In this document: piece after piece, positions 15,844-25,482 of the stretch
Numbering within the stretch: the stretch's first letter is position 1
How the letters are laid out: each line of letters begins with the position of its first letter
Assembly (NCBI GenBank): GCA_023228085.1
Contig: JALOBW010000003.1
Coordinates: 124,001-188,000 of the forward strand
Direction: 5' to 3'
Source: a bacterium
GTDB lineage: Bacteria; Patescibacteriota; Minisyncoccia; Minisyncoccales; Minisyncoccaceae
DNA length: 64,000 nucleotides
Made by a program: the position numbers and the translations under genes
The notes under the pieces: generated by a model
Told to the model about the DNA's origin: nothing
What the model saw: only the letters and a program-made list of their open reading frames with translations
Database searches by the model: none

Positions 15844-18130
15844 ATTCTGATTCGCCATCTTTCCCCATTAAAACTTCTCGCGGTTTTGCACCATCCGGAG
15901 GACCAACAACACCTCTTTCTTCTAGGATATCAATAAGTCTTGCCGCTCTTGCATATCCAACACCGAGACGTCTTTGAAGCATTGAAGTAGAAGCTTTTTT
16001 AGAAGTAATGATCATTCTTTTTGCTTCTTCATAAAGTGGATCTTCTTTTGAATAGAAGCTGTCCATTTGTGCTTCGGGAGTTTCCATTGCACGAGTAAGC
16101 TCTCCTGTTAAGCTATTATCTTCACTAGCACCAACATGGATGTACCCATCTTCTCCCTCCTCCTGCTGGACTTCTGATGATGGTCCCTCCATATTATTAT
16201 TCTCTGTAATCCAAGTAATAACCTTTTTTAATTCTAACTCTGAAATATATGGGCTTTGAATTCTTCTAGGCTTGCTATATTCTTTAGACAATAAAAGCAT
16301 ATCACCTTTTCCAAGTAGCTTTTCGGCACCAGAAGAATCAAGAATAGTTCTAGAGTCTACAAGCGATCCAACTTTTAGAGCAATCCTTGCAGGGATATTA
16401 GCCTTGATTAAACCAGTCAAAACCTCTACAGAAGGTCTTTGTGTGGCTAAAATGAGGTGAATTCCAGTTGCTCTAGACATTTGAGCTAAACGGACGATAT
16501 ATGACTCAATTTCCTTTCCTTTTGTACTCATAAGATCTGCTAACTCATCAATAATCAAAACAATATAAGGCATCTTTTCTTCGCCCTTTTTCTCCATTTT
16601 ACTATTATAACTTCCGATATCTCTACTCTTAGATTCAGCTATAACAGTAAACCTTCTTTCCATCTCCCCGACTAACCATTTTAAAGCGACTAGAGTTTGC
16701 TGGGCGTCATAAATAACTGGGCAAAGTAAATGCCCTAAATTAGTATAAACAGGAAACTCTACCCTTTTTGGATCAACTAAAATCATCTTCATTTCAGAAG
16801 GACTGTTCCTAAAAAGTAAACTTAAGATAATACTATTCAAACAAATTGTTTTTCCAGAACCAGTGGTACCACCAACAAGCATATGAGGCATTTCGGATAG
16901 GTCTGCAAAAGCTGGAGCACCACGAACATCTTTTCCAAGCGACATTAATAATGATACTGGAGATTTTTTAAATTCATCAACATCAAATACCTCTCGGAGT
17001 CCTATAGTTGCTCTTTTTTTATTTGGAACTTCAATTCCAACAAGAGACCTACCAGGAACAGGAGCTTCAATTCTAATAGTTTGGCTAGCTAGTGCTAGGG
17101 CTAAGTCCGGTTGAAGTGCAGTAATTTTTGATAATCTTATTCCTTCAGCTGGCTTTAGGGTGTACTGAGTGACTGTAGGTCCAATATTTACTTCATCCAT
17201 CTCAACAGGAATTTGAAAATTATAAAGAGTTTTTTTAATCATTGCCGAATTATAAGCTATATCTCCTCCTTCGGGAGTGCTATTCTTTTTTGATAACAAC
17301 TCAATTGGAGGATACTTATACTCTTGATTCTCTAGCTTTCTTTCTTCAAATCCCTTACCCTCCTTTTTTTCTATAGCAGGCACAACACCTACTGACTCTT
17401 CTTTTTTCTTAAGTATTTCAAAACTACTAGCAAGTTTTTCTTTTGCAGCTACTCCCATTTCTTTCAGTGTTGCTTTTTTCTCTTTTGGTTTTGATTTTTC
17501 TTCTTCCTCTTCATCTTCTTCGTATTCATCTTCGTATTGTTCCTTCAATTCTTTCCATTTTCTAACCAAAGGACTTCCGATAATAATGCAGGATATACAG
17601 AATATTATAAAGAAAATCGCAAAGGATACCCAAAAATCAAATCCCTTCAAAACAGGCCAACTCAGTAAATAACCTATCCATCCTCCAGAACCAGAATAAT
17701 TCCATACAAAAACATCTCTTAATGAGTTATCCCTTGAGAAATCGTATAGAGCAAACAAGCTCATTGCCGATACCAGTAAAGCAATATCAGAAATTAGTAG
17801 TAATTTTCTATTCTCAAAATACGACTCATCATCCTTCAAAAAAATATAACCGAGAAAGAAAAAAACCAAAGGAGCAATATAGAAGACATTCCCTATAAAA
17901 AATCTAAAAATATCTTTAATGACTTTTCCAATTTGTCCCGACATATCAAAAAATGAAAAAATCAGGATTAAGCCAAAAAGAAAAGACAAAGAGGCCCAAA
18001 GGTATCTCTTTGTCTTTTCGGATAAACTAATATTAATTAGCGGAAAATCTCTTTTTGCACCCCTTTCTCTTTTTGCTCTTCTAGAAGATTCGGATTTAAC
18101 TGCTACTATTTTTGTCTTCTTTTTTTTCAT
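15842..18130 (-). CDS. ftsK: DNA translocase FtsK/SpoIIIE
   Basis: FtsK pumps chromosome ends across the closing septum. The 762-residue protein has four membrane helices in residues 45-190, an acidic/basic linker (EDEYEEDEEEEEKSKPKEKK near 200), the alpha-beta motor with Walker A VGGTTGSGKTICLN near residue 425 and Walker B YIVLIIDELADLM, then the C-terminal winged-helix gamma domain (TSMLQRRLGVGYARAARLID) that reads KOPS-like sites. It starts 17 bases after rpoC ends on the same strand, so it is probably transcribed with rpoB and rpoC. Confidence 0.95.
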   Translation of the reverse strand: MKKKKTKIVAVKSESSRRAKRERGAKRDFPLINISLSEKTKRYLWASLSFLFGLILIFSFFDMSGQIGKVIKDIFRFFIGNVFYIAPLVFFFLGYIFLKDDESYFENRKLLLISDIALLVSAMSLFALYDFSRDNSLRDVFVWNYSGSGGWIGYLLSWPVLKGFDFWVSFAIFFIIFCISCIIIGSPLVRKWKELKEQYEDEYEEDEEEEEKSKPKEKKATLKEMGVAAKEKLASSFEILKKKEESVGVVPAIEKKEGKGFEERKLENQEYKYPPIELLSKKNSTPEGGDIAYNSAMIKKTLYNFQIPVEMDEVNIGPTVTQYTLKPAEGIRLSKITALQPDLALALASQTIRIEAPVPGRSLVGIEVPNKKRATIGLREVFDVDEFKKSPVSLLMSLGKDVRGAPAFADLSEMPHMLVGGTTGSGKTICLNSIILSLLFRNSPSEMKMILVDPKRVEFPVYTNLGHLLCPVIYDAQQTLVALKWLVGEMERRFTVIAESKSRDIGSYNSKMEKKGEEKMPYIVLIIDELADLMSTKGKEIESYIVRLAQMSRATGIHLILATQRPSVEVLTGLIKANIPARIALKVGSLVDSRTILDSSGAEKLLGKGDMLLLSKEYSKPRRIQSPYISELELKKVITWITENNNMEGPSSEVQQEEGEDGYIHVGASEDNSLTGELTRAMETPEAQMDSFYSKEDPLYEEAKRMIITSKKASTSMLQRRLGVGYARAARLIDILEERGVVGPPDGAKPREVLMGKDGESE

Positions 18131-18147
18131 AGCTTAGAGAAAGATTT

Positions 18148-21100
18148 TTATTTAGATTTTTTATTTTTTTCGTATCCAGTTCCAATTGGAACAAGTTTTC
18201 CTAAAATAACATTTTCCTTTAATCCACGAAGCTTGTCTTCTTCTCCACGAAGTGAAGATTCTATTAGAATTCTTGATGTTTCTTGGAAAGATGCAGCAGA
18301 TAAGAAACTGTCAGTATTTAAAGCAACTTTAGAAATACCAAGAATTATCACTTCGCCAATAATAGGTTTTTTGCCTTCTTTTTCTAATTTCTCATTTTCC
18401 TCCAAAAGTCTTGCCTTTGAAACAATCTCTTCCTCACTAAAGAAGCTATCTCCTGGGTCTTTAATTTTAACCCTTGAGAACATCTGTTTTACAATAATTT
18501 CAACGTGCTTGTCGTGAATTGATACACCCTGAGAAACATAGACTTTTTGAATTTCTTTGATGATGTAATTTCTTGTAGCCTCTTCGCCCATTAATTTGAA
18601 TAATTTTTTCAAATCTAGAGATCCAGCACACAGAACTTGACCCTTCTTTACTATTTCGTCTTTCTTGACAAGTATTTCGGTATTTAATGGAACCTCGTAT
18701 TCAATTGCATCCTCCTTATCGGCTTCCTTACCTCCTTTTATGGGAACCATTCTAATAATACCTGTTTTTTCACTAATCTCAATAATCCTTCCGTCTTTGG
18801 TTGCCATCTCTGCTTCACCTTTTGGAGCCCTCCTTTCAAAAACCTCCTCAATTCTAGGAAGACCACGAGTAATATCAGCTTCACCAGCTACACCTCCAGT
18901 ATGGAAAGTTCTCATAGTAAGCTGAGTTCCAGGCTCACCAATGACTTGAGCTGCGATAACACCGACCGCTTCACCTAGATCAATTATCTTTTTCCATCCG
19001 AGATCAAGACCATAACATTTCTTACATACCCCCCTAACACATTTACATGACAATGGAGATCTTACTTTAACACTTTCAATGTTTAGCTCTTTAATTCTCT
19101 GAGCAGCTTTTAATGTTATATATTCGCCGTTCTTAACAATAGTTTCTCCGTTCTCAGTGTCTTTTATGTTTTCTAAACAGACTCTACCAAAAAGCTTGTG
19201 AACAAAATCTTGGTTAACTTCTTCGGCATCGCTTCTAAGCATCACTATACCAGTTGTATCTCCGCAATCATCGTCACTTATTATAACATCATGAGCAACA
19301 TCTACCAACCTTCTTGTTAGATATCCAGAAGTAGAAGTTCGGAGAGCAGTATCGGCAGTACCTTTTCTGGCACCATGAGTTGACATAAAGTATTCAAGTA
19401 CATCAAATCCTTCCTTGAAACAGTTCTTAATAGGAAGCTCAATAATACGTCCAGATGGACTTGCAACAAGACCTTTCATTCCACACATCTGTACTGGTTG
19501 AGACCAAGAACCTCTTGACCCAGAGTCAACAATTGAAAATACTGGACCACTAGAAATAGATTTTGGAACAAGCTTTTCAATTTCTCCTTTTACCTTTTTC
19601 CAAACTTCAATAACTTGGTTAATTTTTTCTTCTTTTGATAAAAGACCTTTTTCGTAGTAGTCTTCAACAACAGCAATTTTCTTATCCGCTTCCGCAATTA
19701 AACTATTTTTCTCTTTTGGTATTGTTAGGTCTCCCATTCCCCAAGTAATTCCAGATAAAGTAGCATATTTAAATCCTAATGCTTTTATCTTATCCAAAGT
19801 AATGGCAGCATCATTCCCATATAGATCTACAATTTTATTGATTGTTTTCTTAACATTCTTTGAATCCATAACTTCGTTTTGATATTCAAATCCTTCTGGC
19901 AAAACCTCATTAAAGAATATCCTACCAACTGACGTTTCCATGAATTCTCCCTTATGTCTTACTTTTATCAAAGCTCTTAAGTTTATTTTCTTCTGATCAA
20001 AAGCCATTATAGCATCTTCAAATGAAGCGAAGACCTTTCCTTCTCCTTGTACCTTAGGATTAATTTTTGTTAAGTAATAGCAACCCAAAACCATATCCTT
20101 TGTAGGAATAGCAATAGGATCACCAGTGGCTGGACGAAGTAGATTTACGGCAGAAAGCATTCTTTCTCTTGCCTCTTGCTGAGCTTCTTCCGATAATGGG
20201 ACATGGATAGCCATCTGGTCACCATCAAAGTCAGCGTTGAACGCAGTACATACTAGTGGGTGCAATCTAATAGCTTCACCCTCAATTAGTACTGGGTGAA
20301 ATCCCTGGACACCTAAACGATGAAGAGTTGGAGCTCTGTTCAATAAAACAACCTTGTCTTTTACAACCTCTTCTAGTGCAGCCCAGACTTCATCCACTTC
20401 TTCTTCAATCAAGCGAGTAGCTCCCCTAACATTGTAAGCTAATTCTTTTTCAAGAATTTTCTTTATTACAAACGGTTTAAATAATTCAAGTGCCATTTGT
20501 TTTGGAACACCGCACTGATCAAGATTCAAATTAGATCCAACGACGATAACACTCCTTCCCGAGTAGTCAACTCTTTTTCCAAGCAAGTTTTGTCTAAATC
20601 TTCCTTGTTTTCCTTGAAGCATATCAGCTAAACTCTTCAAAAGTCTTCTTCCTCCTGTACTTGCCTGAGTAGTGGTTCCTTTTCTCATTTTATTGTCAAT
20701 CAAAGCATCTACTGCTTCTTGCAACATTCTCTTTTCATTTCTTACAATAACCTCTGGAGCTCCGATTTCTAGCAAGTATTTTAAACGATTGTTTCTGTTA
20801 ATTACTCTTCTATACAAATCATTAAGATCCGAAGAAGCATATCTTCCGCCATCAAGTTGAACCATTGGTCTTAAATCTGGTGGCAATACTGGTAAAACGT
20901 CAATAAACATCCATTCTGGTCTTACGCCAGACTGAGCCATTTCTTTATAAAGCTTTAATCTCCTAAGAATTGTTCTTTTTTCTTCGGTTGATTTTTTACC
21001 CTCAAGTTGTTCTTCTATTTTTTTGATTTCATCCTCTAGTTTTAGTCCTTTGAAGATTTCTTTAATTATTTCAGCTCCAGTACCAGCATCAAAAACCTCA

Positions 21101-21756
21101 CCAAATTTTAAAGACAATCTGTGATACTCTAATTCGGTTAAAATTTGTAATGGCTTAATACTGCTTACTTCCTGCTTTGCTTTATCCTTTGCATCTTTTA
21201 ATTCCGAAAGAGCTTCGGTTAATTTTTTCTCTTTTACTTTGTCAGAATCATTAGAGTTAGAAATATTTCCTTTGATTTCTTTTACCTTTGATTTGTGTTC
21301 ATCTTCAATTTCTTCCAGAATATTGGCTTTAAGATTTTCATCTACTCTGGTGATAATATAAGAAACAAAGTAAATAACTTCTTCAACTTTATGAACTGGT
21401 AGCCCCAAAACCATACCAATTCTGGATGGCATACCTTTTAAGAACCAGATATGTGAAACTGGACTAGCCAATTTGATATGACCCATCCTTTCACGTCTAA
21501 CAGATGATTTGGTGACTTCTACTCCACACCTGTCACAGATAATCCCCTTATATCTTATTCTTTTATATTTTCCACAGAAGCATTCATAATCTTTGGTTGG
21601 TCCAAAAATCTTCTCACAGAAAAGACCATCCTTTTCGGGTCTCTGAGTTCTGTAATTAATAGTTTCTGGTTTTGTGACTTCTCCAAAAGACCAGTTCAAA
21701 ATCTCTTCTGAGGAAGCCAATTTGATTTTAATAGATTCAAGATTGGAAACAAACAT
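18148..21756 (-). CDS. rpoC: DNA-directed RNA polymerase subunit beta'
   Basis: The 1202-residue largest polymerase subunit carries the catalytic magnesium loop NADFDGDQMAIH (near residue 495), the N-terminal zinc ribbon CFCGKYKRIRYKGIICDRC, the RNA-binding NLLGKRVDYSGRSVIV stretch, the trigger-loop region GEPGTQLTMRTFHTGG near 955 and a second zinc site CKCVRGVCKKC. It is shorter than in E. coli (1407), lacking large lineage inserts. It begins 23 bases after the rpoB stop. Confidence 0.98.
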   Translation of the reverse strand: MFVSNLESIKIKLASSEEILNWSFGEVTKPETINYRTQRPEKDGLFCEKIFGPTKDYECFCGKYKRIRYKGIICDRCGVEVTKSSVRRERMGHIKLASPVSHIWFLKGMPSRIGMVLGLPVHKVEEVIYFVSYIITRVDENLKANILEEIEDEHKSKVKEIKGNISNSNDSDKVKEKKLTEALSELKDAKDKAKQEVSSIKPLQILTELEYHRLSLKFGEVFDAGTGAEIIKEIFKGLKLEDEIKKIEEQLEGKKSTEEKRTILRRLKLYKEMAQSGVRPEWMFIDVLPVLPPDLRPMVQLDGGRYASSDLNDLYRRVINRNNRLKYLLEIGAPEVIVRNEKRMLQEAVDALIDNKMRKGTTTQASTGGRRLLKSLADMLQGKQGRFRQNLLGKRVDYSGRSVIVVGSNLNLDQCGVPKQMALELFKPFVIKKILEKELAYNVRGATRLIEEEVDEVWAALEEVVKDKVVLLNRAPTLHRLGVQGFHPVLIEGEAIRLHPLVCTAFNADFDGDQMAIHVPLSEEAQQEARERMLSAVNLLRPATGDPIAIPTKDMVLGCYYLTKINPKVQGEGKVFASFEDAIMAFDQKKINLRALIKVRHKGEFMETSVGRIFFNEVLPEGFEYQNEVMDSKNVKKTINKIVDLYGNDAAITLDKIKALGFKYATLSGITWGMGDLTIPKEKNSLIAEADKKIAVVEDYYEKGLLSKEEKINQVIEVWKKVKGEIEKLVPKSISSGPVFSIVDSGSRGSWSQPVQMCGMKGLVASPSGRIIELPIKNCFKEGFDVLEYFMSTHGARKGTADTALRTSTSGYLTRRLVDVAHDVIISDDDCGDTTGIVMLRSDAEEVNQDFVHKLFGRVCLENIKDTENGETIVKNGEYITLKAAQRIKELNIESVKVRSPLSCKCVRGVCKKCYGLDLGWKKIIDLGEAVGVIAAQVIGEPGTQLTMRTFHTGGVAGEADITRGLPRIEEVFERRAPKGEAEMATKDGRIIEISEKTGIIRMVPIKGGKEADKEDAIEYEVPLNTEILVKKDEIVKKGQVLCAGSLDLKKLFKLMGEEATRNYIIKEIQKVYVSQGVSIHDKHVEIIVKQMFSRVKIKDPGDSFFSEEEIVSKARLLEENEKLEKEGKKPIIGEVIILGISKVALNTDSFLSAASFQETSRILIESSLRGEEDKLRGLKENVILGKLVPIGTGYEKNKKSK

Positions 21757-21779
21757 ATTTTTTCAATGATTAGTGTTTA

Positions 21780-24700
21780 TTATTCTTCTTCCTCAATTTT
21801 TCCCTTAATAATGACATTCAAAGAGAGTGCCTTTAATTCTGCAAGCAATAAGTTAAATGCGGCAGGAATATTGGGACTCTTAATTTTCTCTCCCTTAAGA
21901 ATTGATTCGTAAGTTGCTGCTCTACCCAAAACATCATCTGACTTAATAGTTAGCATCTCTTGCAAGGTGTAAGCAGCTCCATAACCCTCAAGTGCCCAAA
22001 CTTCCATCTCACCAAATCTTTGACCTCCGAATTGTGCTTTTCCTCCAAGAGGTTGTTGAGTGATTAGTGAGTATGGTCCGATAGAACGCATATGGATTTT
22101 ATCTTCAACCATGTGAGCCAGCTTAAGCATGTAGATATATCCAACAGTAATTTTTTCTGGGAATGCTTCACCTGTCTCTGGATCAAATAGAGTTAACTTT
22201 CCATCCTCTGGATAACCAGCTTTCTTTAATTCTTCTCTAATATTTTCTTCCTTAGCACCCGATAGAGATGGAGTTGCAGCAAGGTATCCATTTTTGTGAG
22301 CAGCTAATCCAAAGTGGGTTTCAAGTATCTGACCCAAGTTCATTCTTGATGCAACTGATAAAGGATTTAATATTATGTCAACTGGAGTTCCATCTTCCAA
22401 GTATGGCATTTCTTCTGGTGGTAATATCTTAGCGATAATACCTTTATTACCATGACGACCTGCCAATTTATCACCGACTTGAATTTTTCTTACTTCAGAA
22501 ATTCTAACTCTAATTCTTTTGATAACTCCTGGCTCAAGTGCATAACCATCGGATCTTGAAAAAACCTTAATATCAGTAATTCTACCCCTTTTTCCATGCT
22601 CTAATCTAAGCGATGTATCTTTAACCTCTTTGGCTTTTTCTCCAAAAATTGCTCTAAGTAATCTTTCTTCTGCGCTTAAATCAGCCTCACCTTTTGGTGA
22701 AATCTTTCCGACTAAAATATCGTTTGGTCCAACTTCAGCACCAATTCGGACGATACCTTCTTCGTCCAGGTCTCTTAGCTTGTCTTCTCCAACGTTAGGA
22801 ATATCCGAAGTTGTCACCTCTGGTCCAATTTTTGTTTCTCTAACATCACAGAAAAAGTCTTCTATGTGAATTGAGGTAAAATAATCTTCTTTTACTAGTC
22901 TTTGAGATAGCACGATAGCATCTTCAAAAGTATTACCTCTCCATGAAATAAATGATACCAATAAATTTCTTCCAAGACTTAATTTACCTTCTGCGATAGA
23001 ACCTCCTTCAGCCAAAATATCTCCTTTTTTGACCTCATCACCCTTGTTTGCGACTGCACGCTGGTGAAAACAAGTGTACTGGTTAGTACGATCAAAATTT
23101 CTTAGTTTATAAACTCTTGTTTCTCCTGATTTCTTTTCTTTTATTCTAACTTCTTTCGCATCTACGTAAGTGACTTTTCCTGCTTCATCGGCAACAGTAA
23201 GTTGACCCGAATCTCTAGCGACATAAGCCTCCATTCCAGTTCCCACAAATGGTGCCTCTGGGCAAACTAATGGAACCGCTTGTCTTTGCATATTTGATCC
23301 CATCTGAGCTCTGTTTGCATCATCATTCTGCAAGAATGGGATTAAAGAAGTTGCAACCGAACAAAATTGCTGAGGATTCACATCAACAAAATCAATCTTT
23401 TCCCTTTCAATTTCACCTGCTTCTCCTTTGATTCTGGCCTCCACTTTTTCACTCATAATTTTTCCTTTATCATCAACAGCAATACTAGCAGCAGCAATGT
23501 TGTATCTTTCTTCGGCGTTGGCGTCCAGGTAGTAGATATCTTTAGTGACTTTTCCTTTTTCTACCTTGTAGTAAGGAGTCTCCAAAAATCCATATGGGTT
23601 TAGCCTTGAATATAATGACAAGTGCATAACCAAACCTACGTTTGGACCTTCTGGAGTTTCTATCGGACAAATTCTTCCGTAGTGTGATGGTTGAACATCT
23701 CTAACTTCAAAACCAGCTCTCTCTCTGGTTAATCCTCCAGGACCTGTTGCTGTTAGACGTCTTTTGTGTTCCAATTCTGATAATGGATTTACATTATCCA
23801 TAAACTGCGAGAATTGACTAGCGGTAAAGAATTGAGTGACTTGTGCGGTAAAAGGTCTAGGATTAACGATTTGCATAGGAGATAAATTCTCAAACTCAAG
23901 AGTAGACATTCTATCCTTTGCGATTCTTACCATTCGGGACAAACCAACTCTAAGCTTGTTAGACAGAAGCTCTGATAAAGTTCTTACTCTTCTATTACCC
24001 AAGTGATCAATTTGATCTGGATTTGCATATGGATCTTTGTTTAAGCGGATAACTTCTTTTATGATAGCGATAATGTCTTCAATGGATAGTATTCTATCTT
24101 CCTTTGTGACATCTCTGTCTTTTTTTGGTTTTAATTCTGGAACTCTTGACCAAATTTTCCATCTTCCAACCTTAGATAGGTCGTAACGGTCAAAGTTGTA
24201 AAACATATTAAAAATTAATTCCCTAGCAGAATCTGGGTTTACCATTTCTCCAGAACGTAGTCTTTGGTACACTTCAAGCAAAGCTTCCTCTTGGTTTTTA
24301 GCAGGATCTCTTTTTAAAGTTTCGGAAATATAAGCCACCTCTCCATCGTCGTAGCCCATAAACATTTCTTTGATATCATTATCAGAATATCCCCCAAGAG
24401 CCTTTAACAAAGTTGTGAAAGGGACCTTTCTTTTTCTATCAACCTTAACCATAATTGCCCCATTAGCCTCGGTTTCAAACTCAAGCCATGACCCTCTATT
24501 AGGAATAAGCTTGGCAGCAAAACATCTTCGTCCTTTATTGATATTTAGTGGAAAAAATACACCGGGAGATCTGATAAGCTGAGAGATAACAACTCTTTCA
24601 ACCCCATTTAAAACAAAAGTTCCTCTTTCGGTTAAAAGAGGGAAATTCCCAAAAAAGATTTCTTGCTCCTGGCTTTTTTTAGTTTTAAGGTTAACTAATT

Positions 24701-24968
24701 TTACTTTTACTCTTAGTGGAGCGACATAAGAATCATTATTTTCCTTCGCATCGTACCCACAAGGATAATTGGGTTTCCCTAACTTATAATCAGTAAAATA
24801 AAGCTCAAATTCCTTTCCAGTATAGTCTTTGACTGGAGAAATTTCAGCGAATAAATCTCTTAACTCCTCTTCCCAGAGCTGTCTTCCACTTTCCTGTTGA
24901 AGGAAAATAAGACTTGGCAATGGATAAGAAATCTTATTCTTTGAGAAATCTTTTAGTTTATTTTTCAT
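21780..24968 (-). CDS. rpoB: DNA-directed RNA polymerase subunit beta
   Basis: The 1062-residue beta subunit has the rifampicin-pocket region SQFSQFMDNVNPLSELEHKR (FMDN replaces the usual FMDQ), the RRLTATGPGGLTRERAGFEVRDVQPSHYGR segment just after it, and the C-terminal GGKAQFGGQRFGEMEVWALEGYGA block. The frame is open ten codons upstream to 24998, but MKNKLKDF at 24968 is the more usual start. A strong promoter lies 165 bases upstream, so the mRNA has a long leader. The asparagine in place of Gln in the rifampicin pocket is worth checking against resistance positions. Confidence 0.97.
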   Translation of the reverse strand: MKNKLKDFSKNKISYPLPSLIFLQQESGRQLWEEELRDLFAEISPVKDYTGKEFELYFTDYKLGKPNYPCGYDAKENNDSYVAPLRVKVKLVNLKTKKSQEQEIFFGNFPLLTERGTFVLNGVERVVISQLIRSPGVFFPLNINKGRRCFAAKLIPNRGSWLEFETEANGAIMVKVDRKRKVPFTTLLKALGGYSDNDIKEMFMGYDDGEVAYISETLKRDPAKNQEEALLEVYQRLRSGEMVNPDSARELIFNMFYNFDRYDLSKVGRWKIWSRVPELKPKKDRDVTKEDRILSIEDIIAIIKEVIRLNKDPYANPDQIDHLGNRRVRTLSELLSNKLRVGLSRMVRIAKDRMSTLEFENLSPMQIVNPRPFTAQVTQFFTASQFSQFMDNVNPLSELEHKRRLTATGPGGLTRERAGFEVRDVQPSHYGRICPIETPEGPNVGLVMHLSLYSRLNPYGFLETPYYKVEKGKVTKDIYYLDANAEERYNIAAASIAVDDKGKIMSEKVEARIKGEAGEIEREKIDFVDVNPQQFCSVATSLIPFLQNDDANRAQMGSNMQRQAVPLVCPEAPFVGTGMEAYVARDSGQLTVADEAGKVTYVDAKEVRIKEKKSGETRVYKLRNFDRTNQYTCFHQRAVANKGDEVKKGDILAEGGSIAEGKLSLGRNLLVSFISWRGNTFEDAIVLSQRLVKEDYFTSIHIEDFFCDVRETKIGPEVTTSDIPNVGEDKLRDLDEEGIVRIGAEVGPNDILVGKISPKGEADLSAEERLLRAIFGEKAKEVKDTSLRLEHGKRGRITDIKVFSRSDGYALEPGVIKRIRVRISEVRKIQVGDKLAGRHGNKGIIAKILPPEEMPYLEDGTPVDIILNPLSVASRMNLGQILETHFGLAAHKNGYLAATPSLSGAKEENIREELKKAGYPEDGKLTLFDPETGEAFPEKITVGYIYMLKLAHMVEDKIHMRSIGPYSLITQQPLGGKAQFGGQRFGEMEVWALEGYGAAYTLQEMLTIKSDDVLGRAATYESILKGEKIKSPNIPAAFNLLLAELKALSLNVIIKGKIEEEE

Positions 24969-25134
24969 ATATTTTTCTAAAAATACGCACGAAGGCATTC
25001 TTTGACAACAAAAAATACCTCAACTAATTATTGGGGTTTATGAAGGAATTAGAAACGACAAAAAGTTATCTTAGTCAAGATAAAATAATATATTATTCTT
25101 TTACTAATCCTAAAAACAGCTTACAATTAAAGGT

Positions 25135-25163
25135 ACTATATCAAAAAAACTAATAAGTGTCAA
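25135..25163 (-). promoter_or_regulatory. Promoter of rpoB-rpoC(-ftsK)
   Basis: Minus-strand TTGACA (25163-25158), 17-base spacer, TATAGT (25140-25135): near consensus. It leaves a leader of roughly 160 bases, AT-rich, in which I find no clear attenuator hairpin. Confidence 0.8.
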
Positions 25164-25214
25164 TACGAGCAAATTTTCCTGGTTTTGACAAGGCTAGTAA
25201 TCCACAACTGACTA

Positions 25215-25366
25215 GGGATTAGTAATCCGTAATTAGTCCACCTACGCCCTTCGGGCTTCTGCGAGATAAATAATTAGGGCTTGGAAGTTTACTCCGTAAA
25301 CTTAAAGACATCTTTTTAGATCCCCCTCTTCATCCACCTGCGGCGAGACAGGAGAGAATGACAAAT
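25215..25366. repeat. Mosaic intergenic repeat, copy 2 (rpoB-rodA gap)
   Basis: A shorter version of the mosaic: GGGATTAGTAAT start, the 3' half only of the nested-hairpin module (ACGCCCTTCGGGCTTCTGCG, 25243-25262, then AGATAAATAATT), a GCTTGGAAGTTTACTCCG... module ending TTAAAGACATCTTTTTAG, and a degenerate ATTCCC/GGGAAT hairpin module (TCCCCCTCTTCATCC to GAGAGAATGACAAAT). The 5' half of the nested hairpin is cleanly missing. Confidence 0.8.
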
Positions 25367-25371
25367 AAAAA

Positions 25372-25431
25372 AGGTCGGACCTTTTGGAGGTCGGACCTTT
25401 TGGAGGTCGGACCTTTTGGAGGTCGGACCTT
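25372..25431. repeat. Tandem AGGTCGGACCT palindrome array (four units)
   Basis: Four palindromes AGGTC-G-GACCT at a regular 16-base period, joined by TTTTGG, ending CCTTGTCTT. Each arm pairs with its own partner or with the next unit. It lies directly behind rodA (stop at 25483, minus strand). Single or paired copies of the same palindrome occur at 40.58, 42.80, 49.48, 51.97-52.17, 52.77-52.84 and 55.04-55.10 kb. Confidence 0.9.
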
Positions 25432-25482
25432 GTCTTATATCTTATAGGATAAATTTTAAATGCTTGGAGTGCAAGTTCTAGA

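Noticed and set aside
15631..15858. 75-codon minus-strand frame between recA and ftsK
   Set aside because: It lies inside the nested-hairpin repeat and the ftsK terminator; its composition is that of the repeat, not of a protein.
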